Positions 12,513 to 24,179 are shown, numbered from the stretch's first letter. The stretch is 64,000 nt of DNA from Symbiodinium kawagutii (GCA_009767595.1 VSDK01015306.1:161894-225893), one strand, 5' to 3'. Program-made: numbers and translations. Notes: generated by a model not told the origin, from the sequence alone.

Positions 12513-12575
12513 ACTTGGTGGACCTCCTAGGCGGACCGCCAGCACAAGATCATCACCACTCGACATCTCGCTGGT
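12513..12575 (+). CDS. Possible small exon
   Basis: After ATCAAG|GTACAG the frame reads VQYLVDLLGGPPAQD. The same frame is open upstream (TVAEQKKTIK). Splice borders are uncertain, and the segment lies directly before the large ATC tract. Weak support. Confidence 0.25.
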
Positions 12576-12643
12576 TGTCTTTTTTTTCCTTCAGTGAACC
12601 ATCAATTACCCATCATTAACAAACCCTCATCCATCATCCATCA

Positions 12644-12865
<222 letters not shown>

Positions 12866-13259
12866 TATCATCCACCATCATCATTTGCAGCTCAAGACCA
12901 TGACCATGCCATATCTTGTGTTGGGCTTGCATCGCTGCAATGCCCATGCCACCAGCGTCTTTGTGTAGCTGCTCGGGTTGGAACAAAAACCACACAAGGC
13001 ATCAAAAGACAACACCTAGGTGCCTGTAGGTGGAGCCTACAGGTGAATGTTCAGGAAAAAAACGGTCATAGTTCATGGTCATTTCAAAGAAACTTCTTTT
13101 TGGAATCAGTGATTTATTGGGTATCGTCAACCATTGTGGGAAACACACATGGTCCCAATTGTTTTCCGTTCTCCGCAAAGAATTATCCGGACGAACCAGA
13201 ATTGAGCAGCTGAATCATGATAGAATCCGCCATCAACTGAGCAATCAACGACCTCACCA

Positions 13260-13440
13260 ATAGCTAGCCATCAATCCGAACCAATAGCCATACTAGTAGC
13301 TAGAGTAACTAACCAATAGCCATACTAATCAATAGCCAACAATAGATCATCACTAGATTAATCTAGCTATAACAGCCATCAATAGACTCAGATCTGACTA
13401 ACCAATGGCAGTAACAGCCATCAATCTGAACCAAATCTGA
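13260..13440. repeat. Degenerate AATAGCCAT/ACTAA repeat before locus B start
   Basis: Irregular repetition of CAATAGCCATACTA and AACAGCCATCAAT words fills the 180 nt directly upstream of the locus B start region. It could be the last part of an upstream intron or the 5' flank of the gene. No promoter motif was recognised. Confidence 0.6.
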
Positions 13441-13456
13441 AGCACAGCTTTGCGCC

Positions 13457-13583
13457 ATGTCCTTCTCAAAGGGCTTCGGTAAGGGCAAGGACGGCAAGGA
13501 CGGCAAGGGCGGCTTCGGTCCGCGACGCGACGTGGCGGAGTACCTGGACTACTGCGAGGGCCGCGTGGATCCGGCGGATCAAG
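13457..13583 (+). CDS. Locus B first exon, Gly/Lys-rich N-terminus
   Basis: ATG at 13457 begins MSFSKGFGKGKDGKDGKGGF, followed by RRDVAEYLDYCEGRVDPADQ. Third positions are strongly G/C. The exon ends at AAG|GTGCGA with one base of the next codon. The next exon (14455) supplies exactly two bases, making Gly. The Gly/Lys tail is probably disordered and positively charged. It is chosen as the start because no upstream in-frame coding was seen and the sequence before it is repeat DNA. No family was recognised. Confidence 0.6.
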
Positions 13584-14454
13584 GTGCGACCGCGACGCAA
13601 AGTGAGATCTGGACCAAGATTTTCTTTCGGTAGAAAACAGTTATGGAGATTATTAATGATTGTATAGTATTAAATGTAGACATAGATGTAGATATAGATG
13701 TAGGTATAGAGTAGTTACACATAGAATATAGCTATAGAACATAAATTAGAATTTTGAAAAAAATAGATGATTGTGGACTAGTCATTCATTAGCTACACTT
13801 AAAACAACACCAACAAGATAATTATGCAGGGTTCAGGATTTGAGATCCACATGTGGTTTTTCTTCGGGCCAAAATTTGTCAATCTTGATGGCAGAGCTGA
13901 TGCTCGAAACATGTGTCTCTCTTGAAGTTAGAAGGAATGTCGAAGCATACATGTCGGAACGCATTTCAGGAAAAATGGGCTGTTCATATCTTAAGAAAGA
14001 AATTTCTTATCATGGATTTGGAGGCCCACAGAGGAATACGGGGTGGCGTGACCCATGACCAAACGATGCTACACAATCCCTGATCAACACGCATCCCACT
14101 GCTGTGCCGTCTGATGTCGAAGAAGCATTGCGCCAGTTGCGACTACTAGCTGCTCCGCTGGATTTGAATGACCGCCTGAGGTGCTTCTTAAGATAGGGTG
14201 TATCTCCGGTCCATTCCCCGGCGCAGTTTATCAATGACCCACGACCAATAAATGTGTGATGGCTATTACCAATAGATTCTAATAAGACAACCTGCTTCTA
14301 ATGATCATAACCCACATCAAGATAGCTACAAATATGAAACTCCTAGGAAGACAACCTGCTCTGATCCTATTCGGTAAACAACCACCAGCATAGCCGCACA
14401 GATCATCCCAAGCGCTGCCTGGCCGCCTTTCCTGGAAGCCGTTCCCTTCGCGAG

Positions 14455-14557
14455 GCCAGTTGCCCAAACGGCTGCTGCCGCTGTCGCGAAATTTGGCAAC
14501 GAAGCTGCGCTACAAGGACGGGCAGTTGCGAAGACATGGCATCGCAGCTTGGCGGAA
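14455..14557 (+). CDS. Locus B exon, basic segment
   Basis: Acceptor CGCGAG|GCC. In the frame that fits the preceding exon it reads QLPKRLLPLSRNLATKLRYK, then DGQLRRHGIAAWRK. CTG-rich leucines and about two thirds G/C at third positions support this frame, although all three + frames happen to be open. The exon may end earlier, at CAAG|GACGGG (a GA donor near 14516), or at GGAA|GTTTCG. Confidence 0.45.
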
Positions 14558-14648
14558 GTTTCGCTGTTTTTTTTTTGTGGTGGCTAATGTCTACCCAGGA
14601 TTAATAGACCCAGGTTAGTGTTTTTTTTGTAATAGTGTTTTTTTATAT

Positions 14649-14784
14649 AATGTCTACCCAGGATGAAGCTAAACCCCTGGTTGATGATCATAGGGGGTAT
14701 CCCCTCAATTCGCCTTGGTTTTCCATTAAAATGGGAACCCCCCTAGTTAATCAACCAGGGGTTTATGAATCCTGGGTCAACATT
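14649..14784. repeat. 136-bp foldback element
   Basis: The arms read AATGTCTACCCAGGAT...TAAACCCCTGGTTGAT on the left and the near reverse complement ATCAACCAGGGGTTTA...ATCCTGGGTCAACATT on the right, around a short centre with its own GGGGGTATCCCC and GGAACCCCCC. A fragment of the left arm also occurs at 14586-14615. This is a short non-autonomous inverted-repeat element or a strong hairpin. Confidence 0.75.
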
Positions 14785-15859
14785 ACTGTACATATATAGT
14801 GATGCTTACAGTGATTCATAGTAGAGTGATCTGTAGTCGTTTGTAGTGATGTACATGTAGCTAATTCATTATACACGTAAATATGCATACTGCAGTCAAT
14901 TATAGTCTAGTAGTTTTTTAAAACCATCATTAACGACAAAGAACCATCATCAGTTTCTGTTAAGAGCAGTTGTTCAAGGTTCGTCCATGATAGTCAATTG
15001 GTAGTGAATGACCACTATAAATGGCTGTGTTTGGATAGGGCTCATTATCATTGGCCATGAATAGTCATTACTGGTGAATGGTACCTGGTCCAGCACTTCC
15101 AATGCCTCTATGGGGAGAACTGAGGTGTTGGTCTAAGCAAACCGACATATTTTCGCAAACTCTCTGCAACTGATAGAGGTTCTTACAACCAACTAGTGGT
15201 TCTGGATCAACGCTTTGGTTTCGGGGTTATTGTTTTTCTATCACCAAGTACGATGATTTTCTCAAAACCATGGTGAGAATCCAAGCACGGCCGCCCAGTG
15301 CCTATGGGATTCTTTGTGATTCACTGAGGGGTATGCCCAGTTATGGGGTTTGTTGCATCGATGAAATACAACCGCAACAACAAGTACTGGTCTATGTTAG
15401 AACTTATAAGTACTGGTCCATGTTGTTTGGTTATAACTTATGACATATTACGCAACACCTTGGCTACGTATACCACAATTGATTGACACTTCCCCAAGAA
15501 ATATATAAGTTCTAACTACCCAAGAAACACATAGTTTGTTGGTTGTAGGTTGTACCAAGTTCGAATTAGCCCAGGAACTGATAGAATTCAGGTATACCCA
15601 GAAATAATTGGTATGCTATCCAATGAACTAGGAAGGTTTTCTATCCAATTAGTTGGTATACCGAGTTCTTGAAGCCAACTGGCACATTATTCTGCCCTGG
15701 CTGCGAGCTGATTGTAGTAAGTCCCGGCTAACTGATACCACCGATACGGCTGGAATAAGGACACCGTCACACAGCTGCGAGGGCTGGTATAACCAACTGA
15801 TAATCAGAGTATCAATGAGCAATGTAGATATGTAGATTTGGCGAGTTGAGTCGATATAA

Positions 15860-15957
15860 ATCAACAACAATGGGGGATAAGTTCACCAACAATGATAGTT
15901 GGAATAGGTCTATGGTATACCAGGGGTACAGGGTTTTAACCCACAGTCATATGGCTA
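15860..15957 (+). repeat. Family-C inverted-repeat element
   Basis: Shares GGGGGATAAG, CACCAACAATGATAGT, ACCAGGGGTACAG and TTTTAACCCACAGTCATATG with the copy at 45034-45150. Confidence 0.65.
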
Positions 15958-16652
15958 GCAAATATCGACCAAAGATAGGTGAGCATGAATAAGGGCAATC
16001 CGAACATCAGAGAGCATGGGTAAGCATCGTGAATCTTATCTTGCCATATCCGCATTATTCTGTACCAACTTCCATAACTTTGGGTCGTGAAATGACAGAT
16101 CTGATCATCCGACAAGTGACATTGTAGGGAACAGATGATAGAGCCTGCATTACCCACTGTATGTAGATAATGATGCATGTGTTCTGTCATGATCAATTGT
16201 GATAGTAACATATCTGTAAGAGTATTGACTGTGGTAAGAGAGGGGACCTTGCCAAATTAGTTCATGGCATTGATTTCGTAAAGGAATTTAGCAAGTCGCA
16301 CAAATGATGCATGTTCCAATTCATGGGGCTTTACAAGTGTCAGACGTGTCTGGGTATTTCGGTTCAAGATAAGTCTAAGTGTTTGTTTTTGGAGCGCCAC
16401 GTTGGGTATTTGCAATGTTTGACACTATGATCAACATCTTCATGACTAAGATTGACTAAGGACATCTAAGGACCAGTACACTGTTCCGGTTTATGGTGGT
16501 GAAAGCCCATCTTGTCGTTGTGGGGTTTTGTCTTTCTTACGCAGTAGGGGACGATTCGACCGGTCGAAGGGTTGCTAGGGCAGCTCAGGAAATCGACCGT
16601 GAAGGATGGGTAGAGCTGACGGAGGCACTCGCGAAGATGGCTACGTGGTGGG

Positions 16653-16955
16653 TGATTCGGTGATGGCGGGTACATCTCTGACACCTCCTGGTTGCATGAG
16701 CTGGGAATGTCTAATGAAGCTCGACATAGGTTGATCGTTGTGCCCAAAAGACGGCATCTGATGGAGGTTGGGACTACACTACGACGATTGTTTGTGCTTG
16801 GCATCTTCGGAAATCGTTGTTTCATAGCTTGGGTGAACGAACCCATGACCACCTATGCAATTCGGTTGATTGAAGGTCAGCCATTTGAACAGGGCTTCAA
16901 GCGCTCCGAGTTGAGGATCATTCCGACTCAGGTACAGCAACAAGCAACGAAATAA
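16653..16955 (+). CDS. Unassigned open frame of about 100 codons
   Basis: A stop-free frame (conventional ATG at 16692) ends at TAA 16955. It reads in part DGGYISDTSWLHELGMSNEA, then RHLMEVGTTLRRLFVLGIFG and WVNEPMTTYAIRLIEGQPFE. Residue composition is protein-like and there is no simple repeat, but third positions are only about half G/C, unlike other exons here. It may be a decayed mobile-element coding piece, an exon of locus B, or chance. The antisense frame of 128 codons is considered its shadow. Confidence 0.3.
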
Positions 16956-17192
16956 GTCAAATCAAAGAAGTTCTGTTCCCTTTTGAGCATTGAACCAACC
17001 AAATGAGTTGAAAGATGTTGGAGTCAATCCAATAAATCATACCTTGAACCACCACAAAACCATGAGTCATTTCTCCATTACATTCTACCCACTCCAATTC
17101 CAATACCTTGGAATATGTCATTTATCTTATCCATCGGATTTGATCCATTCCAAGGAGCCACCGATGGGCTACGCCATACACGCTTTGGCAGG

Positions 17193-17296
17193 TCTTGCAG
17201 CTTCCGGACTTTGAAGGCTTCGATGTCAGAGACGTCCGTGGCACAGCTGAAGCCGCCGTGGTGGTCGTAGGGTGTGCGCCGCTTACGCGGTGTCAG
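17193..17296 (+). CDS. Candidate exon, strand ambiguous
   Basis: On + the frame reads PYTLWQVLQLPDFEGFDVRD, then TAEAAVVVVG, and ends at TGTCAG|GTTCAA. On - the same bases read RRTPYDHHGGFSCATDVSDI, then EAFKVRKLQDLPK, with higher G/C at third positions. The flanks argue for +: CCACCACAAAACC-type sequence before and GGTTGATGGTGG plus GTAGATGTGGG repeats after, as around other + exons. Confidence 0.35.
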
Positions 17297-17318
17297 GTTC
17301 AACCGGTTGATGGTGGCA

Positions 17319-17363
17319 GGTAGATGTGGGTAGATGTGGGTAGATGTGGGTAGATTTGGGTAG
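17319..17363. repeat. 11-bp tandem repeat (GTAGATGTGGG)
   Basis: Four copies of an 11-bp unit at the start of a probable intron. One of several independent 11-bp tandem runs in the window. Confidence 0.85.
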
Positions 17364-17570
17364 ATCATAGATGGATCATAGATGCCATACTAGATGCCAA
17401 TCGTGCTTTTTTTGCCATTTTTGCGGATCTTGAGAACTATGACCTTCTTCTTGCCCTGCCCTCACACTTGCTGATGGGTCTTACAGTTGTTGATGATGTC
17501 TATGGTCATCTTGAAAGAGTTTCATTTCTTGCTGCAATCAGTGGATCATGGTTGGGGATGTTTGGGGCAG

Positions 17571-17667
17571 GCATGTCCCTACCCCGACGTCTTCCACTGG
17601 AACGCTGCGCACCAAGGAGAGGTGGTGAACGAAAGCTATTCCAGGGACCAGAAGCGTTTTGAGATTC
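17571..17667 (+). CDS. Locus B exon
   Basis: Acceptor GGGGCAG|GCATG and donor GAGATTC|GTGAGA bracket a frame reading ACPYPDVFHWNAAHQGEVVN, then ESYSRDQKRFEIR. Both splice sites are close to consensus. The residues (PYPDVFHWN) look like a folded domain, but no family was recognised. Confidence 0.55.
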
Positions 17668-17939
17668 GTGAGAGAGGCCAGGGTGGACCCAAGGGACTTC
17701 ACCAATCCCTGTCCCAACGGAACCGATTGGTTGTCTTAGTATTAGGAAATGCAATCTGGAAACTTTCGCTTTATGTCAGTCTGACATATTTTCTGGAATA
17801 TATTCTGACATATTCTCACAATTTTTTCCGGCATGCTATTTGGCACACATACTGGCGTTTGATCTGAAGTATCTTCTGACATTTTATCTGGCATGCCTTA
17901 TGGCATTCTGAGGTTCGGTAGGGTCCGCTGCGATTGCGA

Positions 17940-19020
17940 GCTTGCGGTTGAGGAGGTGAGGTGAGGAGGAGAAGAAGGAGGAAGTGCTCTGATAAAGTCT
18001 GACAAACCTCACCTGAAAAGTGGGGAATAACAATATTTTGTCAAGAAGCAACATAAACTAAGCACTTTATTGACCTATACGAAGAAGCAACGGAACCGCA
18101 GGAAAAAGAAAGCACTCATGCCATGTGGCTGTCACACGTTCGAATGAGGTACCCAGGAAAAAGATCACAGCAAATATTCCGGCAATATTTTGGGTATAGT
18201 GTTGGAATGGATTTGGGTCCTGTCCCCTGCCCCGCCCTTAGCCTTTTGAATATCCATTCAGCCAGAACTCAAACAGCTGTACCCAGTCCGCGATCCGACG
18301 AACCAGACAGCGCCTCAGCCAGGATTAGCCAAATGAGGCTTTCCCTGAATCATATGTGGCTATAGGTCAAAATAACCAACCAAGAAATGGATGGATGAAC
18401 ATCCCAACAAAGACTCTGCTAGCAATGAACGAGCCACTGACTGGCACGAAGCGCAGTTCCAACAAAGACTGCTTGGTTCATTTATGGGATGTTTGCCAAG
18501 GGTATACACGGATATTGACCCACAGCCATATCTATATCTATCTATATCTATATCTAGATACATACAGATAGATATGATATACTTACATAGTTTCACAGGT
18601 TCTTTCCCATACATTTGGAATTTCCAGATCATACATAACATGTCGGAAGATATACAGAGGAATACCAATGTATATATATATATATACACATAAACCTACA
18701 TATCCCATGCCTACAGTACATCAGAGAAGATGACACCTACATCATGTCTGTAGATGCCATATATGCCTAGCATATGCCTCATACCATTTATATATCCATC
18801 TATGAAGATCCGTATGCCATCTACAGTTAGCCACATAGCATACCAGTAATATGACCGTCTTTTTCATATCCATATACACTGGATATATTACGATATGTCA
18901 TAAAATATCACCATATGTCATGTCATATGGACTGGTATATCAATCTGATGATAGCATACCAGTAATATAACCATATCTGCACAGGCTATATGTCAATAGC
19001 CATATACGTATAGCATATCA
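17940..19020. other. Repeat-rich stretch with CATATG/ATATAC words
   Basis: The part from 18520 to 19020 is full of degenerate TATCTATATC, CATATGTCATATGG and ACCAGTAATATGACC words with short ATATATAC runs (18670-18690). No exon was recognised. Confidence 0.6.
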
Positions 19021-19023
19021 TTT

Positions 19024-19135
19024 ATATGGCTGTGGGTCAGTTCACCCTTAGTCTCCCTGGTTCCCCCATTATTAACCATTGTTTTCCCTATGATTGTTAT
19101 TAGTGGTTCGTTAATATTGACCCAGCCGGCCATAT
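19024..19135 (-). repeat. Family-C inverted-repeat element
   Basis: Ends are ATGGCTGTGGGTCA on the left and TTGACCCAGCCGGCCAT on the right. The inside (TCCCTGGTTCCCCCATTATT, then TGATTGTTATTAGTGG) is the reverse complement of the copy at 45034-45150. Strand is given relative to that copy. Confidence 0.7.
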
Positions 19136-19246
19136 AGTTGGTACATATCCCTCATAATTCTTAGTTATCACCCCCTATTCTTAACCATTAAACAGCTTTT
19201 ATTGCTGGTTCACTGCTTGACCCAGCTCGCCATATACCCACCATAG

Positions 19247-19366
19247 GCCCATACGTTGCGGACCTGCCCGGTCGCCACGTCCGGACGATCGCTTCAGATG
19301 GCCGCCTTCAAATCCGTGCTGCGCACAAACGCCCGGCCGCGCACCAACGGCGCTTCGCCGAACGAG
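19247..19366 (+). CDS. Locus B exon, 40 codons
   Basis: Acceptor CCATAG|GCCC and donor AACGAG|GTGGTC enclose exactly 40 codons in phase 0 with about 80% G/C at third positions. It contains SLQMAAFKSVLRTNARPRTN and GASPNE. The basic, Asn/Arg-rich composition gives no family. The following sequence is a GT-rich intron start. Confidence 0.55.
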
Positions 19367-19438
19367 GTGGTCACCGGGGGATGGGATGATGTGTGGAGGG
19401 TCAGCGGTTGGGGAGGGGAAGTCATGGTTAATGCTGGT

Positions 19439-19456
19439 NNNNNNNNNNNNNNNNNN
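19439..19456. other. Assembly gap (18 N)
   Basis: Run of unknown bases inside a GGTTAATGCTGG/GGTTAAGGATGG repeat at the start of an intron. The gap probably reflects collapsed repeats. Confidence 0.99.
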
Positions 19457-19499
19457 GGGAAAGTCATGGTTAAGGATGGTTCAGGGTGGCGAATGATGG

Positions 19500-21060
19500 T
19501 TACTTGATGGTTGATCATTGGTTTGTTATTTGGGTAGGTTTATATTTAGTTGGCTAAGTATTGGTTGATGATGGGTCAACACTTGTTGATAACGCGCCTT
19601 GGTTGATGAATGTCGACTTAGTTAGTTTCATGATGACAGGGCTGATGATTGTGAATGATGATGCAACGCTTCGAATTAGGTTCAAGATTCAATTCCCGTT
19701 GTATTTCTCAGTTCATGCTGGTTGGACATTGTCATTGCAAAACATGAACTGAGGATACAACAGAAATCGACCAGCTACCACAAGGGGATGCCACCAGCCA
19801 CTTGTGATTATCAAGGTCGCAGGAATCCCATTGAGCCTCCGGGAGATGGATGACCAAAGGGGTTCTCGATACCACCTAGACAGTGATATTCAGTCAGTTG
19901 AGGAGTCCGAAATCGTCTTACTATTCTCATCGATTGCGAAAGCCAATGATACTGTACTTGGTTCCGGGTGCTTGTTAAACAAATGCGGCTGATTGTCGGT
20001 TGTCATCCCCAATATCATGCATGTTTTGCTTGTTTGTTGCCATGACCCTATCATTCGAGATCAGTTTCTTGCTTGTTCTTGGGCTTTTGTCCATTCTTAT
20101 TGAGCACGATCGAATTTCTTACTAGTGGTGAACATGCCTGACCACTGACCATCATTGTGTGGCCGATAGATGTGATCAAGTGATTGGATCTCGCGCTTTT
20201 TATCATTTATTTTGCTCGTTGTTGGTTGTCAAACCCTTGGTCTCTTGCGTTTTGCTATGTTTTATCTGCAACCATTCAATATTGTGTTGAGTATCGCTGC
20301 TGGTTGCTTATCACGCCCTATTTCTGATGGTCAATTTTAAGTGCACATTGTGAACATTTTTTTTTTCGATTGGTACCGGATTGCCGGTTGTCAGACTTAT
20401 CGTTGATTGTCATTGTGTTGCTAACTGTTCATTGCCATCATTGACTATTCACCACAAATTTGCGGTATCATCCTGTGTAAATAGCACTTTTACTTCCTAT
20501 CAAATGTCATTCCCTACTATACAACCCTAAGCCCACAAATCACTGGACTGATTGATGGCTCTACAGCACATCAATTACAGAGGGGTCCACTGCACTCTTC
20601 ACACCAACCATGCTTGGGAAGGTACCAATCAATGTACTACTTATCATCATGGCTTATTCTTTAGTTGCTAACTAAGTTTTGGCCGAACATGTCATATGGA
20701 TTCACGGCATTTTGGCTTATGTTTCATGTCAACCAATATGTTGTTTTATGATCAGATATGGCTGTGGGTCAGTACAGCTGTTTCCAATAAATCACCGAAC
20801 TAATCGAGCTTTTGGGAGGTACACTTCCCTTCGTTTTGGATGGTTGGTACTGACATGCGACGATATAGTTGCTTGATGCCCTTTTCTTCCTGATGATGAT
20901 CACCGATAATCAACCACTATTGAACCCATCTAATGGCTTATCAGAATCAACCATTAAGAATCATGGGATGGTTATGATCTATCAAAACCACCCAATCAAT
21001 CATTGGTTATCCATCACCAACCATGAAATAGCCATATCATTGGTTGGTTGACCCACAACC
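19500..21060. other. Intron-like stretch with opposite-strand ends
   Basis: Starts with GGTTGATGATGGGT-like sequence and ends with ATCAACCATT/CACCAACCATG-like sequence (20900-21050). The middle has no resolvable exon. A fragment of a family-C end lies at 20757-20775. Confidence 0.6.
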
Positions 21061-21088
21061 AGTCCTCATCCCCAAGGATTGACCCACC

Positions 21089-21150
21089 CAGCAGTACCGC
21101 CAGGACAAAATCGGCCCCGTCGCGCGCCCTCTCCACCGGGTCCCCCGGAT
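21089..21150 (+). CDS. Locus B candidate exon, frame unresolved
   Basis: The GC-rich island 21080-21235 is open in more than one frame. The best-looking piece reads QQYRQDKIGPVARPLHRV after ACCCAG, with nearly 90% G/C at third positions, and has a donor at CCGG|GTCCCC. An alternative frame over the right part reads PPDVTPQWEDGCGATVDGLI. There may be one or two exons. Confidence 0.4.
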
Positions 21151-22764
21151 GTGACGCCGCAGTGGGAGGACGGATGCGGCGCAACGGTGGATGGTCTAAT
21201 CGCCATGGACTCAACCTGTACTTCGGCCTGTAAAATGCTTGGATTCTAACTATGTGAAGCATTGTAAGTCCTTGCAGCTACTTATTTATACAGAAATCGG
21301 TGGAGTTGTTGTGCTGAAACTGTGATTGATTGTTGCTTTTGAGTACCGCCAAAACGTGTGGTTTCATGGTGGGGGTCTGCCCTCAGAGCCCAGCGCTGGT
21401 AGTTGGTCACAGGCTGTGTGTTTCTGCGAAGCCCTCGGCAACTCGCTGGTGATGTTGGGATGTTACTCCCCTAGCTGTACAAAGGAAGCACCCTAAACAG
21501 TGCAGGATTGACACAACGCAGCTTGCTTGTTGGCCAACTTGGAGGGCTTAGCTTGCAGTGAAGCAAGGTGTTCGCAAGCCATCAGCCATCATGATCGGCA
21601 GCATTTCTGTAAGCTAACCTCATTGATAGCTTGGTGAGCTTACTTCTCTGGGATGTTCATCCTGGGGCACTTTTGATGGGTGACCCAAACCCTGGTTCGT
21701 TATGGCTTTTTGGCCAAGTTTCCGAGAGGGGTTCTGAGATGACACGGTGGTCAGCCTTGGTGGTTTCAATGCTGTGGGCTTTGGTCCCCAGTGCGATTGC
21801 CTCTCGATCTATACAGGAAAGATTGTGGTTTTAAGTGTTTCAAACAGAGGCCAAATGACCAACCTCTAGTTTCTCAAACATAAGTTTGAAATGACAAGTT
21901 TTTTTCTCTGGATACTTATCTAGGACTTGTTGAATCTCCATGTCTATGAGCCACTAATCATCATGAACGGCTCCCTCCCGCCAGCAGTGCCATCTGCTGC
22001 TTCCAGCTGTGCTGAACTCACGGCCTGACAACACCAGGATGCCCTGAACATGAAGCGCAACAAGATGAGAGGCGCCCCTGTGATTTCGCCGTGCCGGCAG
22101 TACCCAACTGGGTCATGGCTGACCATGGGGCAAGCGCTCTTTCAGCTGCCAAGTGCTTACAAGGTGGCGCCGCAAAGGCTAGAAGTTGATTGAGGTTCGC
22201 CATTGAAGTATGGTTATGAATAACATCAGTAGTTACTGAGTTATGTTCACAAACTTATAATCATTACCAGTTTTGACCATAGTTCACCATAGTCAAATGG
22301 CTTGTAAACAAGTAGTTCCCTTAGCTATATAAACCAACTTAGCTAACATCTGCGGGAACCGTTCCTGCCATGAAGCCGTAACCATTTGCATCACCAACAG
22401 CAAGCTGTTGGACTGAGCTTAGCCATCCTTCAGCTCTCTAACCAGCCTGGTATTCGTATTTATCAGCTTGTGAACCAGCTTATTCACCATGAAAAAGACG
22501 CATCATTGACTAGCGAAACGGCTCATCAACCAGCTTAGTGTTCATATTGACCAGCTTATTAACAATCATTGACCAGCTACATGTCGGTTATAGCAATAAA
22601 TATTGATAACATTGCTATTCTCATTAACCAGCTCACAGGTTTACTCATCATTAAATAGCTCTAAACATCATCAATCACTTACATCTCCAGTGCGAGGGAT
22701 CAGCCTCTGGGTGAAAGCCATGGAGCTCTTCAACCATGCACCAACAGGATTTGTGGGGATGATG

Positions 22765-22863
22765 TTTTGGTGGCTTCCTTAAATAGGAAACCCCAAAGCT
22801 ATGGTTGGTTTTTCTAACTATCAATGACTACCAGTGGATGATTTGGGGTTCTAAAACCATCTG
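22765..22863 (-). repeat. Family-A inverted-repeat element (diverged)
   Basis: GGTGGCTTCCTTAAATAGG at the left; inner TATGGTTGGTTTTTCT and TGGATGATTTGGGGTT; right end eroded. Confidence 0.6.
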
Positions 22864-23570
22864 GTTTCGATGGATTTTGTTGCGAAGCCATGACACGGGA
22901 ATTCGAATCTCGACCAGACTAAACCACTGTCTTCTGAAAGGTCAACTTCGCGTGTGTTTTCACAGTGGTTGACTTCGATGGTGTTTGCCAGCAGTAGTGC
23001 CGCTCAAGTGATGCATGTGTCAAGCGAACACTTCTAGTTTCTGACGGCAAACTATCTTGAGAATATCGCTAGCATCTACTACCCCAAATATTGCGGAGAT
23101 AGGTAGATACATGCGTTTATCGTGTACCTCTCCCAAAGCTGTTTTCTCTTTCTTTCGCTCTTACTTCCTTGCCCTCTTTCATGTTGTTCCTTTTGGCTTT
23201 CTCTCTTTCTGCTCCTCATTGCTTCTTTCTAGTCTTCTTTCTATCCCTCTCTGGATACAAACAGACATGCCTAGAATCATGCATCCCCATGCAATGTTTG
23301 CATGTGATATAGGGCAAGGTATCGTATCGTATGCATGCAATATCATATGGAGATATATGGAGATATAGGGCAATGTATCAAATGTATGCAGTACGTAGTT
23401 GTGATGTAAATTTCATGTATGTGCATACCTAGTTGTGTATGTTTGGATGCATGAATGCATGCATGCCTGATGAATGTGATGAATGCATACATATGCAGGC
23501 ATACACAGACACATAGATCTGAATGTACATGAACTCGGATTTTCTCCAACTTGAACTTTTGTAGGGGTAT

Positions 23571-23682
23571 GTATGGGTGTTTCTGAAGGCATAGGGAAGC
23601 CTCAAGCTATGGTTTAGTGCTTTAAATGGTTCATACAAACGATGATACGCGGGGGTACCCCTATGACTTGAGAAGCCACCAG
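23571..23682 (-). repeat. Family-A inverted-repeat element (diverged)
   Basis: Left GTATGGGTGTTTCTGAAG and right GGGGGTACCCCTATGACTTG then AGAAGCCACC. Confidence 0.6.
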
Positions 23683-24076
23683 TAATAACTGTCACCATTG
23701 ATGCCAGGTGATCGTCAACCTGACCAGACGTGGTAGCCATTGGAATCTGTATCGATTATGGTCATGGATGTTAACCACGTTTCGTTCTTAGCTTACCAAT
23801 CATCATCTTCGTTATTAGCCATTCTTCTTCCACCATGATGAACCAAAAATCCCCACGGAATTATCATGAACCACCATCACATACAATTTTTAACCAGAGA
23901 ATTGACCATCGATAGCCATCGTCTAGCAGATAGGAAATCGTCCTTCACCGCACTATGAACTACTATCTTAATCCTGCTGAAAGATCGTCAACCATCATTA
24001 CACACATCATTAACCAACCAAATATACTCAACGACTTCAGCAGATACTCATCTAGATACTGATCTAGATACTTCAG

Positions 24077-24179
24077 CATCGCACCCCGTTGCGTTGTCTT
24101 CCTGGCGGAACCGGGCAGTCCCTGGCGGCGCGAAACCAACGGAACACTTCGACATCGGAGAGGCGACGGCCAAGTCTTG
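24077..24179 (+). CDS. Locus B exon
   Basis: After TTCAG|C the frame reads SHPVALSSWRNRAVPGGAKP, then TEHFDIGEATAKSW, with about 76% G/C at third positions, and ends at TTG|GTTGGGG. The residue pattern looks like a folded protein. No family was recognised. Confidence 0.5.

Larger units (their letters stand above)
14790..17150. other. Long intron-like region without resolved exons
   Basis: Contains a family-C inverted-repeat copy at 15860-15957 and irregular unique sequence. One open frame at 16653-16955 is listed separately. GC content is moderate and no AG|G to GT island with strong codon bias was found. Confidence 0.5.
21240..24070. other. Long intron-like region
   Basis: Contains two family-A elements (22765-22863 and 23571-23682), CA-rich stretches of ATCAACCAGCTTA type at 22400-22690 and ATG/CAT-rich sequence at 23400-23500. 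A GC-richer patch at 21960-22200 has open frames on both strands without clear splice borders and was not called. Confidence 0.5.

Noticed and set aside
16466-16852. 128-codon minus-strand frame
   Set aside because: Antisense of a better-looking + frame; composition (Ser/Pro/His-rich) is poor.
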